DNA of 64,000 nt from Conoideocrella luteorostrata (Eukaryota > Ascomycota > Sordariomycetes > Hypocreales > Clavicipitaceae). How positions within the stretch are numbered: the first letter of the stretch is position 1; each line of letters starts with the position of its first letter. Positions 12,548 through 24,692 of this stretch are shown one piece after another. The stretch lies in contig JASWJB010000033.1 of NCBI GenBank assembly GCA_032433595.1, positions 62,001 to 126,000 of the forward strand. Reading direction: 5' to 3'. The notes beneath the pieces are model-generated. The model made no database searches and was not told the DNA's origin. It saw only the letters and a list, made by a program, of their open reading frames with translations. Made by a program: the position numbers and the translations under genes.

Positions 12548-13606
12548 AAGGCCCGTCAAGAGACCCAACATGTAGTGAATAGATATCTGCCAGTCAAGAA
12601 GAAGCTAGATGAAGCATATCCTTGAAACAAACCAGTACAGCATGTAATAGATATCACCGGTCATATTGCCACTGTTCCATCATGAGTAACAAAGCACCTC
12701 TTCATTTAATACACATCTACTATCACAGTCAAGTGCGGAAATTCATAGTGACAAGTAGGAAAGTCTATCAGGTTGAAATTCGACCTTGCGTCGTCTACAT
12801 AACACAACCAAAACGATGGGCCTGGCCACCCACACAGCGTGTAAACATGCCAGCATTCACGCCAGCATGCCATCAACGCTTCCTAAAGCAAAACTATCCC
12901 TCCCAAAGTAAATGTAGCCCAACAGCAATAGAGAGATACGCAGCCACTCCGTATTGCCTGATACGCTTCAGTTCCCTTTGGTATAGAAGCCAAAGGATGT
13001 AGTAGTTTCCGCTAGAGGAGTAAACAAAATACGAGGGAATCTGCGAGAACAATGCCAAACATGCCGGTTTGATGCAATTCTCGCATGCTTTTTCTTCCTT
13101 CAACCTACTCCTTGATCCAATTTGCAAAAAAAAAAAAAAAAAAATTAAAGAGAGAAAAACAAGGGGCCCACATATTCCCCGTCTTCGCTTGTTATGTTTG
13201 CTTGCGAGAGAGATGCCCCGAACAAAAAAAAAACAATTATTGTTCGCGAGACTGATGTGACACGAGAAGAAGAGAAAGTTGCGATACAAAGTATGTTTCA
13301 AGTTCGTCATGATAGCCGTAAGAGAAGAAGGGGGCAGCAGTCAGATGAGTGAGGTTCCGTGCCCGTCGATCGATGATGTTGGCGAGAGGTCTTCCGAGAT
13401 GAAATAAATATCCGCAAATTATCTGGCCCACATCACCTGCTAATCTGTCTGGCAGCCAAATACGGTGCTTGACAAGAACATGCCAAGCTTCTACGCTGGC
13501 ATCTGCCACATCCAGTTGAATCGAGAGACCAACAAGGGGGGGCAGCAAAAGGCGGATTACAGCAAGAACGGGCTTACTAGGTATGTTTGCGGAGTTCCCA
13601 AACAGA
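12548..13606. other. Intergenic between convergent genes
   Basis: About 1.06 kb of 3' flanks. It contains A-rich runs at 13126-13144 and 13223-13232 that could serve as polyadenylation signals or template-switch artefacts. No gene is seen. Confidence 0.55.
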
Positions 13607-15862
13607 TCATCTGCTGCGAATGGAGCTTTGAGAAGTTTGTCGCTCATGGCCTCCAGGTCGCCGGCCCGACGCGTCTTGAAGTTTCAGAGAGTCGAGTCGC
13701 TTCTGATTGTCCTCGGTAACAGGGTCAACTTCGTCAAGCCGTGGGAGCACTCCACCGGCCTGCGGCCGTGAGGGTGTATCAGCGATGCCTGCTGAACCCC
13801 GTCTTTGATCCGCCTTTTCAGCCAATGCAGCCCACTTGCGTTCTCGAAGTGCCTCTCGTTCCGCAGCGCTGTTTTGCTGTTCGGTATAATCATGGGAGCA
13901 ATCATCAAAGAGCTGAGGGTTGATTTCCATGAACAGTTTCATTGCGTTGTAAACCATGCCGTGGATTGTCCTATTCCAGTGTCCCTTAGAATTCTCGTAG
14001 AGCGGTGCAAACATAATGGGCAATATGATTTCCACGTTGTCGCTAACAAGGTTGCAGAAATATTCATTATTCCAAAAGTAAAGCGCTCGCTCTGCGACCT
14101 GGAAGTGAGGGCTGGCCACGGACTTGGCCAGCTGATGAAACAAAGGTTCTTGTACTTTGGCGAACTCGGCAGGATCCATGACCTCGAAGATATCTTCCAC
14201 CTCATTTAAAAACATGACCTCTTTGGTACTGTTGACCTTGGGCCAATATCGAAGCAGGCCGAGGACCACCTGAACAGTGCAGTTAGCCGATCAGTGTCCG
14301 TGTCTGCTAATGAGTGAAAACAAGTGACTTACATCTTCTGTCAGAGACGCATCTTTTTCCAAAAACTGAACAATACAATAGGCCAGCTGGGGGTGATACA
14401 TGCTCAAGCTTTTGGGCTTGTGCAAAGGCAGCAAAACGCGAGTCAGGAAAATCTTGTGCTCCTCCTTCAAAGGCAACGCAAAGCCGTTGATGATGGATCC
14501 CAAGATCTCAAGCAGCTCGGCGATGCCATTGAATCGCTCCGTCTCGTAGGTAAATTGGAAGAAAACATTGTTTATCGATCGACGAATAAAGGATCGGAGG
14601 TTAAGAAACTTGCCATATATACGATGAAGCGTCGTCTTCAAGAAGTCCCGCTCTCGCGGATCCTCTGAATCGAAAAGGTCGAGAAGCTGCAATACGAAGC
14701 TGTGGTCGATATATGCCTTGGCAATGTTTGTGTTGAAGTCCTGGCTCTCGATAAAACGGAGAAAGAATTCATAAACCACCTGAATATGAGGCCAGGCCAC
14801 CTCCAAAACAGGCTCGTCCTCCTCGGGGTCGAAGGCCTCACCCTGTGGGTTGATTGGAGGGGGAATTGGCCGGAATAAGTTCTTGGCGAACATGTCGACA
14901 ACTCGAGGGTACATGGGCTCTGTAATAACTTGTCTGTTATTAGCGACATAGTCGAGCAGCTCGTGCAAGGCAAGGCGCTTGATTTCTTTGGCCTTCATGT
15001 CTCCACTGGCGTCGTTGAAGTCAAAGATGACGTTGCACTGATCTATTTTCTGCATGAAGAGCTCTTGTCTTCTGTTAGGAGGAACCTCGTGGAACCCCGG
15101 AAGCTTTTCCAATTCTCTGTGGGCTGAAATGTCGAATCTAGACGAATGCTGTCGTTTTGGAGTTCGCAGTCCCTCGGGGATGGCATCACGATTGTCAATG
15201 CCTCGGTGAATCATGAGTGACTTCTGGCCAGCCTTTGGAGGCGCCAGATCATGAGGCATGGTTTCCGCAGCCCCGGGGGGAGGAATATGCTAATGAGTGT
15301 TAAATTGCAAGCACATGGCCAATTGCACAAGCGATGAATTATTCAAAGTGACGTGTACTTACGCCGGGAGTTGGGCTAATGACAACAGTAGGAGGTAACC
15401 TAGCATTGACACCGCCGCCATTTGGGCTTGATGCACCGCCCATAGGGCCGAACCGATCGGGAGTATTGCTTTGCTGGCCGGCGTTGGATGGTTGGTTGGG
15501 GCCTCCATGGTCCCCCCCATGGCCAGTAGTGCTGGGAGGCAAGGGCTTGTTGCGGATATCGTTGACGGCGGTCGAGGAGGACGTTGGCGTCAGGGTTGGG
15601 GACTGATGGGAGGAATCTCGGGAAGAAGGGGACGACGTGCCATCCTTTGAGTCCTTATTCTTTTTGGAGGATTTGCTGGCGTCCTTGCCTCGCGCGAGCT
15701 GTTGGGAAACGGAGCGTGTCAGCAGATTGTGACGATTGGCGGCGCGTGTTGTGTTTGCGACGTCCAGGCCACCACCGAGCAGGAGGAGATGGACGGCCAA
15801 ACGTCGTTCAACGAAGGGGAGAGGACGGAGGCACTTACTAGTCCTTTGCCAAAGCGCTTCAT
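13607..15862 (-). CDS. RTS1: PP2A regulatory subunit B' (B56 family)
   Basis: Exons are 15862-15839 (8 codons), 15698-15363, 15289-14333 and 14269-13607, all phase 0, total 659 aa. The first 150 residues are low-complexity, rich in Ser, Pro and Gly ([13 protein letters not shown]). The B56 solenoid runs from about residue 170 to 590 and contains [19 protein letters not shown] and the core [14 protein letters not shown]. The junction of exons 3 and 4 restores [20 protein letters not shown]. The C-terminal tail is charged and lacks other domains. B56 subunits direct the PP2A catalytic core to substrates; in yeast Rts1 acts in stress response, septin control and centromere cohesion. Identification is clear from the whole solenoid. 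Paralogues in the genome are not excluded. Confidence 0.95.
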
Positions 15863-18227
15863 GATGACCGTCGACAGCACCTAGCTACTCGGGTTTGTCG
15901 ACGTCGGAATGATGCCTGGTGCTGGCGACTGCGGGTGTTACTTGTGTTGCTTGTCGCTGCTGGTGCTGCTCCTGCTGGTGCGGTTGCCGTTGCTGAGAGG
16001 TCAACTCGACACCGCGACCAGACTGCGGTGGGGTAGCTTTGGCACAGCGCAGAAGAACGGGGGGGTCAGGTGCAAGTCCGACGGTGGACTTTGGACTGAT
16101 CGGACTGGTCAATCTTGATTGGGATGGCAGGTCTGGTCTGGTCTGGCTGGAGTGGTCAGTCTGGCTGGTGCAAGACGGGGTTAATTAGAGCACTTGGGGA
16201 CGTGCTGTCAGCGCGACCAAGTGGTGGTGGAGTGCCTTGACGCCTGCGGCAATTGGGGGCGGCGGGGACGGGCGGCCAGTGACGACGATTAGCAGCCTCT
16301 TGCACAATAGAGCAGCGACTAGAACGAGCCGGCGGGAGAGAACAAAGACCAACGGACAAGAAGAGGCTTGGGGAGGGGGGCCCTTGGGGGAACCAAGGTT
16401 GCCCTGATGTCGGGGACAGGACCAGCACAGATTCGATATGGTATGTGGTTGTCGAGATGGCCAGTCGCGTAATTCTTTAAATATACGGAGTACGGAGCAG
16501 CTAACTACAACAATGGAGGGGAGAAGTGCGAGGGAGGATGATCATGCGGACGACGTGACAAGGTCTTGGACGACAGGCTAGGGCGAGTCCTGTTGTCGCT
16601 GCAACAGGCCCGTCATAGCCAGTTGATACCTGGGCAAGCAGCAGCACAGACAATGCAGGGAGGAGGGGCGGGCGCGATGGGGTTGCTGGTGGCATGGCCC
16701 TGCCTGTGCGAGCAGTCCTGAGAGAGCAATCCTGCGCGGGTTAATTGGTAGTTAGTTATTTACTCCGTAGTCTGTTGTTGTATTGCAGAGCTGCCGGCCG
16801 ATGCAGTAGAATCCAACCCGACCAAAGCAGGCCAATTGCACCAATTGCTTTCCCGTACCCTACCTACCGTATCTAAGCATCTACAATCTTGGGCCTCTGA
16901 GGGTTGAGGGGTCACCACGACAATGCTACTGGCGCCAGTCGGCCTGGTTGGATTCTCAAGTTAGGTAGACATCTTACACCACACCATGCCAGCACTCTGC
17001 ATACATAGTAGCCTATCCAACAAACCCCGGCGCCAAAGGTTCGAAGAGCCCGATTCTACTAGCTGCTGCCGCGACGACAAGACAAAATGGCTTGTAAATC
17101 GAGATGGGCAAAATGGTGTCATCCAAATGAGGGGCGGCAGTGAAGACGTCGTCACTTGCTGCCGGTGCCATGACGTCCGGCCAGGACATTGCAATTGTTG
17201 AAAGGTTCACTTTTGGACCTTTCCTAACCGCGCCGTCGACACTTTTTTGATAGATGCCGTATCATGTCTGTTGGTTGTCTTGTGTCGTATGGCCAAATGA
17301 AGCGCGGACGCAATCCAGGTCGAGAATGTGTAAATATACTACTTCACACTGCAGAGAAAAGGGGAACAAAAAGCCGATCTTCCGTGCTGAATCATTCTCA
17401 CATTCACATCAGACAGCAGCCTAACATGAAATCCCTGAAGCCGCCTCTCTTAGATTTCCCCTTTTGTGTTATACACTATATCGTTTTACCCTGTGTCTGG
17501 ATAAACACTGTGGTCGTCTGGATACTCAACCTCCGCACTACGAGTAATTTCCGCAGCTTCCCCCTACCAGACATCGATCATCCCTGACTATCGTGCAGGC
17601 CCAGCATTTGGCTTGGCTTTGCTTGTGATTGGATTGATCCCACTGTACGGAGTACGTGTCTTCGGATCAACGTCCAGATGGACGAGCAGCACCGGGGCTC
17701 ATCCGTGGGCAGTATATGGCTTATCAAGCTGCCTACCACTGCTATATCAGAGAATCTTTACGGCATGTCTTCTCCGTAGGATTACCGTTATTGGAAGCAA
17801 GTGAGTCGCCCCAACGCCCATGAAGAAGCGCTCTGAGGCGGCGGTCACCACAACTTATGCAGTTCTGAGTTCATGGACAATTAAAATGGTGACACCTGAC
17901 CGGAAGAGCGAACTAAAAGCTGATAAAGACCTTATCTCTAGCACATTGCTGAATTAAGCTTCTAGCATGCGGCTTCCATCCCAACTCTCAAGGACAATAA
18001 CTAACTACTTAACCAATACAGTCGGCAGGGAACGCACGGACCAACCAGAAGCGTTCGCTGGCGTGCGGATGACGGATCAAGCAAAGTCAAAAAGCTCATA
18101 TAGCTCCACATCCAAACCATCCTAGCAACTCACCAAGCAACTCGTTTCTAGAGTTGCGCTAGGCAGACATGCATATGTAACTGATCTTCAACACCTCGTG
18201 TAGGTACACCTTGCTCAAAACATCATA
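15863..18227. other. Shared upstream region of divergent genes
   Basis: About 2.4 kb between the B56 gene and the TFIIIC gene. It holds a short TCTGG tandem run at 16131-16150 and 9-mer copies at 16484, 16761 and 17646. The half next to the B56 start is rich in CAG/CTG and G-runs and may be a long 5' leader. No gene is recognised. Confidence 0.6.
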
Positions 18228-20288
18228 ATGGAATCACCGTCACACGATACCTTGGCGGGTCCCTCCCGTTCAGGTCCCGCAGACACGGAAAGCGCTACCA
18301 GTGAAGGAGCTCCCCGATATCGCATTCCGGCTCGGCACTTATCCGCCGTTGAGATACCAGCTGTCGTGGAAAATGTAGACCGGGCCGTCAAGGCCTTTGG
18401 TAGAGTTCCTACATTAGCACATGTGAGTCGCATGCTGTCTCTCTGTATGAGGGCTGCTATCCTCTGTTTCCTTCTCAGCGAGCTCTCGCTCTGTCTCGCT
18501 CTCACTTTTTACATATACATACATACATATATATATATATACTGACACGCTATCGAAGGCTCTCGATCCTACTAGAAACTCAATACCCTTGTACTTGCAT
18601 CCGGAAAGTCCATTCTGCAAGCCATTGATGTCACACAACGCGGCATCACACAACGTTGTTCTCAAAGTCACAGTCCCAAGAAGAACTGGCCGCAGAAGAA
18701 GGAAGGGGAGCAATGGCCCTTGGCAGGGAGATGTAGACATCGCGGAAACTCCCCTAGAAGGCGGCGGCGGAGGCAACAAAAGACAAGTCTCATCTGTGGC
18801 ACGTCTGGACGAGCCCAAGGTGCTAAGGAGGAAGCTCCAAGACAATGTGGGCAAATATGATGTAGAGGCAGTGGGCATCATCAAGCGCACACATCGGTTT
18901 CGCGCATTGGCGGATTTCTACTGGGACATGAACCAGTCAAACTTCGCTCAGAGATATGTTGACCAGGTCTTGCAGGGGGACGGTACGTCTTTTGCTTCCT
19001 TTCCGCCTCTCGTTCACTCACTCACTCGTTCACTCGCGCACACACACTCTCTCTCTTTCTCTCTCTCTGTCCATGCTCGACTTCAAGCTTCATGTCTAAC
19101 ACACCCACCCCTTGCGCAGTGCAAAAGATGAAGCAGTTTGCCTTTGAAGGGGGCACAGACCGGCCCCCGAACGTCGATGTCCTCCCGCCCCCCATCTTCA
19201 CCCATATGAGCCTCCCTTTCAACTACTTCTACTCGCAGAACCCTTACGTCCGCACCACCAAAGACGGCGACACCTTCAACCTCACGGCCGTCAAGCAAGT
19301 CGGACATTTCATCGGCGCAGAAGACCCCGCCCCCGAAGGGCCCCAGATACCCCCCGACATGACTGACCCTCGAATGCTCGAGGTCATGGCCCAGCTAGAA
19401 GACGCATTTCAGCTCCGCCCCATCTGGACCCGTCGCTCCCTGATGAACCACCTCCAAGGCAAGCTCCTAAGCTGGAACGAGCTGAAAAAGTACCTCAACT
19501 ACACGGCCTACCAGTTCAAAGGCGGGCCCTGGCGCGACAGCGTCGTCCCCTATGGCCTCGATCCGAGAACTCATCCCAAGTACCGCGTCTACCAAACCCT
19601 CATGTTCAAGCTTAAGAAGCACAAGCGAATCCTAAAGGACCAGCCCTGGAAGTCGGTTCGTAGAACTCAAATCACCGCCTCACACATCGCCCCGGACGTC
19701 GCTTCCGATAGCCACATGTTCGACGGGGAGACGTACTCCACCGACGGCAAGGTCTGGCAGGTATGCGACATAACAGACCCTTTTCTCAGAGACCTCCTCG
19801 ATAGTGCGGCCACCCGCCCATCATGCGATGTCAACAGTGGGTGGTACCACGGCGGCCTGTGGGCCAAGGTCAAGGCCATCATGAAGACCAAGCTCGTCGC
19901 TATTCAATTTGGAAGGCGGCTAGAAGAGGTCGATTTTGCATCAACCCTGGAGTGTGGCGACATGACACCACCGCGGTCATCATCCGTATCCAATACTTTC
20001 CATCTTCCGCTGCCGGATCTGAATCTCTCGAATGAGGAGCTCACCATGTTGCGGGGGCGGGAACCACCCAAGAAGAAGAGTAAAGGGTACAATGTGCGGT
20101 TTCGAGATGCAGCAAACACTCCTGCCGTAGAGACGGCAGAGCAGTCGCCGACCCCGACCTCGACGCTGGCACCATTTGCAAGGAGCAGGAGTGATGTTGC
20201 CGATGCGGACAGGATGGAGTTCGAGGGTGACGACAATACTGGGAGTGAGGGCGAAGAGGATGACGACGACGACGAGGAAGAAGAAGAA

Positions 20289-20324
<36 letters not shown>

Positions 20325-20471
20325 CGGTCGTACAACGCCCCGTTGTACGGAGATGATGGCGGAGGGCTTGGATCTCACCAGAATGAGTATTCACATCTTG
20401 AGCAGCATGATGATAATGGTGATGACGATGGAATGGGCATGAGTAGGATAATTTACCCCGAGCTAGATTAG
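18228..20471 (+). CDS. TFC1: Transcription factor IIIC subunit 5 (tau95-like)
   Basis: Exons are 18228-18422, 18559-18982 and 19120-20471, 656 aa. The first intron ends in the rare acceptor CGAAG, just after a TACTGAC branch site. The N-terminal triple-barrel dimerisation region begins near residue 35 (ARHLSAVEIPAVVENVDRA) and includes LYLHPESPFCKP. The C-terminal DNA-binding half holds FNYFYSQNPYVR, WTRRSLMNHL and YQFKGGPWRDSVVPYG, typical of GTF3C5/Sfc1/Tfc1. The C-terminus is an acidic tract coded by GAT/GAC repeats (20256-20324), as in yeast tau95. The protein binds the A box of tRNA genes and recruits RNA polymerase III machinery in the nucleus. The start codon fits the family N-terminus. 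Confidence 0.93.
18511..18541. repeat. TA-rich microsatellite in intron 1 of TFIIIC gene
   Basis: A run of ACAT then AT dinucleotides directly precedes the TACTGAC branch site of the intron. Confidence 0.7.
20256..20324 (+). repeat. GAY/GAR triplet tract coding poly-acidic residues
   Basis: Consecutive GAC, GAG/GAA and then GAT codons inside the TFIIIC gene encode an uninterrupted Asp/Glu run. The pure GAT part is a true trinucleotide microsatellite. Confidence 0.85.
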
Positions 20472-20873
20472 CAATGGATATGTCCAAAACCGCCAGGTTT
20501 AACATATATTACACTGCACACATCAAAACATCGTTGTTGCTGTCCTAGCAACTACGGTGTCAGTCGCATCGCTCCTCGCCTCATGTGCCGTACCTACTGA
20601 TCTGACTCTAAGCTTGCGCGTTCAGGATGTATTTCAACAAATCTCAACTACCTAGGTACACGAACGAGGTACGCCATGATCAGGGTCATGCATTTACCCA
20701 AGTCCTTACTATTACTTCCAACACACCTGACGACCATCTAATATGGAATATATTTCCTAAGCAAAACCTTCAAAGAAAAAATGCCAGTGGAAACTCCCAG
20801 AACAAAACTGTCTCTTCTATACATATGCTGCTCTCTTCTATCCGGATCCCCCTTTTTGGACACACCGCTCCCT
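20472..20873. other. 3' flanks of convergent genes
   Basis: About 400 bp between the TFIIIC and palmitoyltransferase stop codons. Nothing beyond presumed transcript ends is seen. Confidence 0.5.
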
Positions 20874-22652
20874 TTAATCTACACCTTCATCTTGGAGAAC
20901 CATGCCCCCTTTAGCATCCTTACTGCTACTGCTCTGTGTGCTGCCCTTCTGTAACATACCACTCGCGCCGCCGCGAGACCATGCCCGTCCGTTAGTAACG
21001 ACATCTAACGCGCGGCGCTCAGCTTCGTCCCTTGACCCGTTTGGGTGTGTGTCAACTCCGCCGCCGTTGATGTGGGCATGGGTGTTGGTGTTAGTGTTAG
21101 TATTTGAATTTGCGGCATATTGCGTGCGTTCAGTCAAATCTTCGTCGTCGTCGTTGTCGTTGTCGTCGTCGTCCGTGTCCAAGAGCTCGTCGTCAAGAGA
21201 TTTGCCCTGCGTGCTGAGGCGCGACATCCGCAAGGACTGCGATCCATCCGCGTATAGATTAGGATCACGGCCAAGAACGCGGTCTGCTTTGCTAGGGGCT
21301 CTTCTCGGCGTCCCGTTCAGTGGTCCGTTTGAAGGCTGCTGAGCATATGGGCTGGGTGCGAAGGCGTCGTCACCTCCCCATCCGGCATTAATCTCTCTGG
21401 CGCGCTGCTCCTCTCGTTCTCGTCTGATCCGATCCCGAACCTTCATCCACCTGGGGCTGGCTTCCCATGACCATCCGTCTCCCGTCGTGTTACATATCGG
21501 AATGGCCCACAACCATGGATTCGGCCCCAACAAGTGAAGGAGGTTCTTTTTCCAGCCGAGATCAAACGCATTAGGCAGTTTTGTCGAGTCCTGTTCATCC
21601 AGGTACTCCTCATAGCGTAGGCGACTCTGCTGTCTCTCTCTCTCTTCATAGGTTAGTTGCACGGGCATAGATCCGTCGTGCGGTCGTTGCGGGTTGTAAT
21701 CCTGACTGGGCCTGCGCTCCTCGCCCTCCTCTGGCCGCGTAATACCCGGCAGGGCGTTTGTGTGGAAATCTACAAATTGCTGTGCCGCCGGTGGTAAACG
21801 ATTTGCTGGGTTATGGGTAGCACGATACGTTTGTCTCAAAGGCGACAGGTATCTCGTCTTTTCGAGACATTCTATTGTCGTCTGGCCCTTTGTAGCGAGC
21901 ATGATGTGCCACCCTGTAAAAATGCCAACAACGATTCCAATAATTCCACTGAGTATGCTCAAAATGATAAAGTTGACTGGTAGGATATTGTCAAACTGCT
22001 GTACGTCCTCCTGGATCACTTCAGACCACACCCACGTGCCACTAACTGCGAATGCATACAGACACAGTAAAGTCGTATAGACGAGAAACAGCAAAAAGGG
22101 TTTATAGTTTCGCAGGCCCAGACAGGTCGCGAGCCAGGGGCAGTGGTGGTCCATCTTGAGCACACACCTTCTGCAAGTTGAGCAGTGGTGAGCACGATCT
22201 GGCTTTCGCGCCTGACATTTTTTGCAGAATCGAATCTCTCCATTGCTCTTAACAGTGAATGATGTGGTCGGTGGATGGCCCTGTGTCGTCGGCAGGAGGC
22301 CGTAGCCATCACGGTTTGTCGTCGAGCCGGGATCGGTGAAGACGGCGATTGTGTAAGACCAGTTCAACAAGACGTACAGAGCAAGACCCAAAATGGATGA
22401 TCCAGTCCCTGCATGTTATGAAATAAATCGCAATTAGCATCAGAGAAAAAGAGTTGCGAATCTGCAGCCGCAGGTTTCATCTAGATGCGAAGGCAAAGAC
22501 ATACCCAGCCAACTCCTCTTAGGGGCTTTCATCCCTATTTCCACCACCACCCAGATCCCCCATGTTGTTAAACCATACACAAAGATCAGTGGTATGTATG
22601 TTGCGAAGGCACAGCATGTACGCTCGACCATGCGCGCACACCGCCGGGACAT
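20874..22652 (-). CDS. PFA3: DHHC palmitoyltransferase, Pfa3 type
   Basis: Exons are 22652-22505 and 22408-20874, phase 1, 560 aa. Membrane segments occur near the N-terminus (TYIPLIFVYGLTTWGIW), at LYVLLNWSYTIAVF, and as two more after the cysteine-rich domain. The DHHC-CRD carries CKKCQARKPDRAHHCSTC and DHHC at about residues 136-139, followed by CPW. The TTxE motif is present as TTIE. The C-terminal 250 residues are polar and acidic, with Asp and Asn-Thr runs. Pfa3 palmitoylates Vac8 at the vacuole in yeast; the assignment to Pfa3 rests on the N-terminus MSRRCARMVERTCC and the general layout. An upstream in-frame ATG at 22775 would add 41 residues but lacks the family look. Confidence 0.9.
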
Positions 22653-23443
22653 GGTGGTCCCCTGGGTCGACGGACCTCCGTCGAGGTCGTGGTCGTCCAA
22701 TGCGGCAGCTTCGTGTTGAAGTCCGGGTGTGTTGGCGAATTGGAGCGTCGTTGTGATTCTAGACCGCCAACTCACATTGAAGGGAGGCAGTATTCTGGCA
22801 GGCGGTGCGTGTTAAGTCTTGTGCTGTGTCGTGGATAAGAATATCTATGCGCAGTTCACGGAGCACGGAGGCGGCTGAGTCGGATCGCAGTACGGAGTAC
22901 CTGGCAAATGTCAATGCTGACACTGCCAGATCTGCCGCGCTGCGAGTCTCAAGTGCCTGTTGGTACGGAGTACAGGGGGCGGCTGGCTAATGACAATCAA
23001 AATATTACGCAACCTCAGTTGCTACCCTGGACCATTATCGACGCCATCTGCTGCGCATTTTTTTGCCGAGTGAGTCCAAAAAGGCCCAAAAAAAAACCCC
23101 TACCACCTAGTTCCTAAATATCTTTTCATATTTTATCGAGGGATTCCGTTGCACTGTACATCCGCTTGAGCAGTCTAGCAGCTTGTCGGCAAAACGTACC
23201 CGGTTTGAAGTACACGCGTGAACGCGGATACGCATAGTCACAATACAGCACGCATATTGCTTTCATTCCTCTAGCCATGGAAGCTCGTTCCTTATATAAA
23301 AGTGTTTGAACCAAGTTTATTTATGCGGAGAGACCTGCAGCTCATATCCAGACTATTAAGCCTGCACAACCCTCCCCGCGCCTCACAGTGCTTTCAGGAC
23401 CCCCATCGAATTTGTGGGACACTCACAGCATATTAGGTCAAAA
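22653..23443. other. Intergenic, minus-strand tandem genes
   Basis: About 790 bp holding the promoter of the palmitoyltransferase and the 3' flank of the zinc-finger gene. 9-mer copies lie at 22891 and 22964. No gene is seen. Confidence 0.5.
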
Positions 23444-24692
23444 TCACCAGCGGACCTGGCCAGGATCCTGTTTCGTTTGATGCCCCCTTTTACCGTGGAA
23501 AGCATCCTGGACAACCGGAATGCTCTTGGTCGTGCTGTATTTCCAGGTTCCGTCTTTGTTCCGATTCTCGATGCTCACAATTCCTGCTGTGAGTTGGTCC
23601 AAGTATGCTTCATAGCCATCCATCTCACGAATGCGGCAATGGACTGAGCTTGACTCAGCATGAGAAGTGATCGCCGTCAATGACTTAAATATCTTTAAGC
23701 AGCACGGGCAGCGGTATGTGATATCACCATGGGCAGGCGATCTGAGGTGGCCAATTAATCCTCCTCGGGTTTTGAAGACTTTCCTACATGGAGATCAATA
23801 ATCAGACCAAGGGTACTGTACAACTTAAATCAGTCAACCATTGACTCACCCGCATCTATCCTTTGGACAAACAAATTGTTGAATGATATCTGAGTAGTAC
23901 CGTGCGGCGTTGAAAGACGGATTGTCGGGATCATCTGGATCCATCAACCTGACCGCCGTTTGTTCACTTGGCCGTGTGGCTGATTCCGGCAGCGAAGGCA
24001 TTGGTCGCGCCCCGGGAAGTGCATCAGACAGCAAGTTCTCCTTTCCTTTCCAAGCTGTCCCTATTTCATACCGGGTCTCACCGCCACCTTCGTCTCCCGT
24101 CGTCTTGGTGAGATTGGCGCTTTTCTTACAAAGCCCGGGGGACCCATCATCAACAAGGGCATAGCTCGACTTCTCAGCATCTCCCCAAAGGTGTCTTGGG
24201 CTTGGACCCCCAGCGGACTTGGGGGAGACGAATTGTGCATAGTTATTCTTCACGGCTTCTTTGGTAAGTGCTTCCAAATTTATCGTGAATGCAAGTTTCT
24301 TCTCTCGCAAGTCATCCAGAGTAGTGCTATCAACACGGATGCATGCCCCGGTTTCAATGTGCTCCATCAAGCTGCTTAAACGGGCAAAAGGGCCGTGGCG
24401 GCAGCCAGGGCAGCGGAGATTCTGGCTTTCGGAATGACTCTGAAGAAGCATTAGGTCAGGGATTTACGATCAAGGTACAGAGAGATGGGGATCTATGCAT
24501 TACCTGCTGGACATGATGAAATAGAGAGGCCTCGGTTTTGAAGTCTTGGCCGCAGAATTCGCAGTGAATATGGTCCTCAGAACCAGTCTTACGTTTGTAG
24601 GCTTTGTGTTTGAGAAGTGACTCCCAGTTCGGGAATTGTCGCTTACACGGCTTGCAAAACCAGCTCTCGCCCTCACCTAAAGCTCTGGACAT
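23444..24692 (-). CDS. C2H2 zinc-finger protein
   Basis: Exons are 24692-24504, 24439-23850 and 23783-23444, 372 aa, with 64- and 66-nt introns. At least four Cys/His fingers can be read: CKPCKRQF...HK near residue 13, CEFCGQDF with HHVQQSH completed across the first junction, CPKDRCGKVFKTRGG completed across the second junction, and CPCCLKIF...SHAESSSVHC. The middle 120 residues are disordered. The C-terminus reads YEAYLDQLTAGI and has no known domain. Fungal proteins of this layout are usually uncharacterised nucleic-acid-binding or regulatory proteins; no target can be proposed. That splicing restores finger spacing supports the model. Confidence 0.8.

Noticed and set aside
19904..20505. 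Poly-Ser and poly-His frames on the minus strand
   Set aside because: They are reverse readings of the GAT/GAC repeat in the TFIIIC gene.
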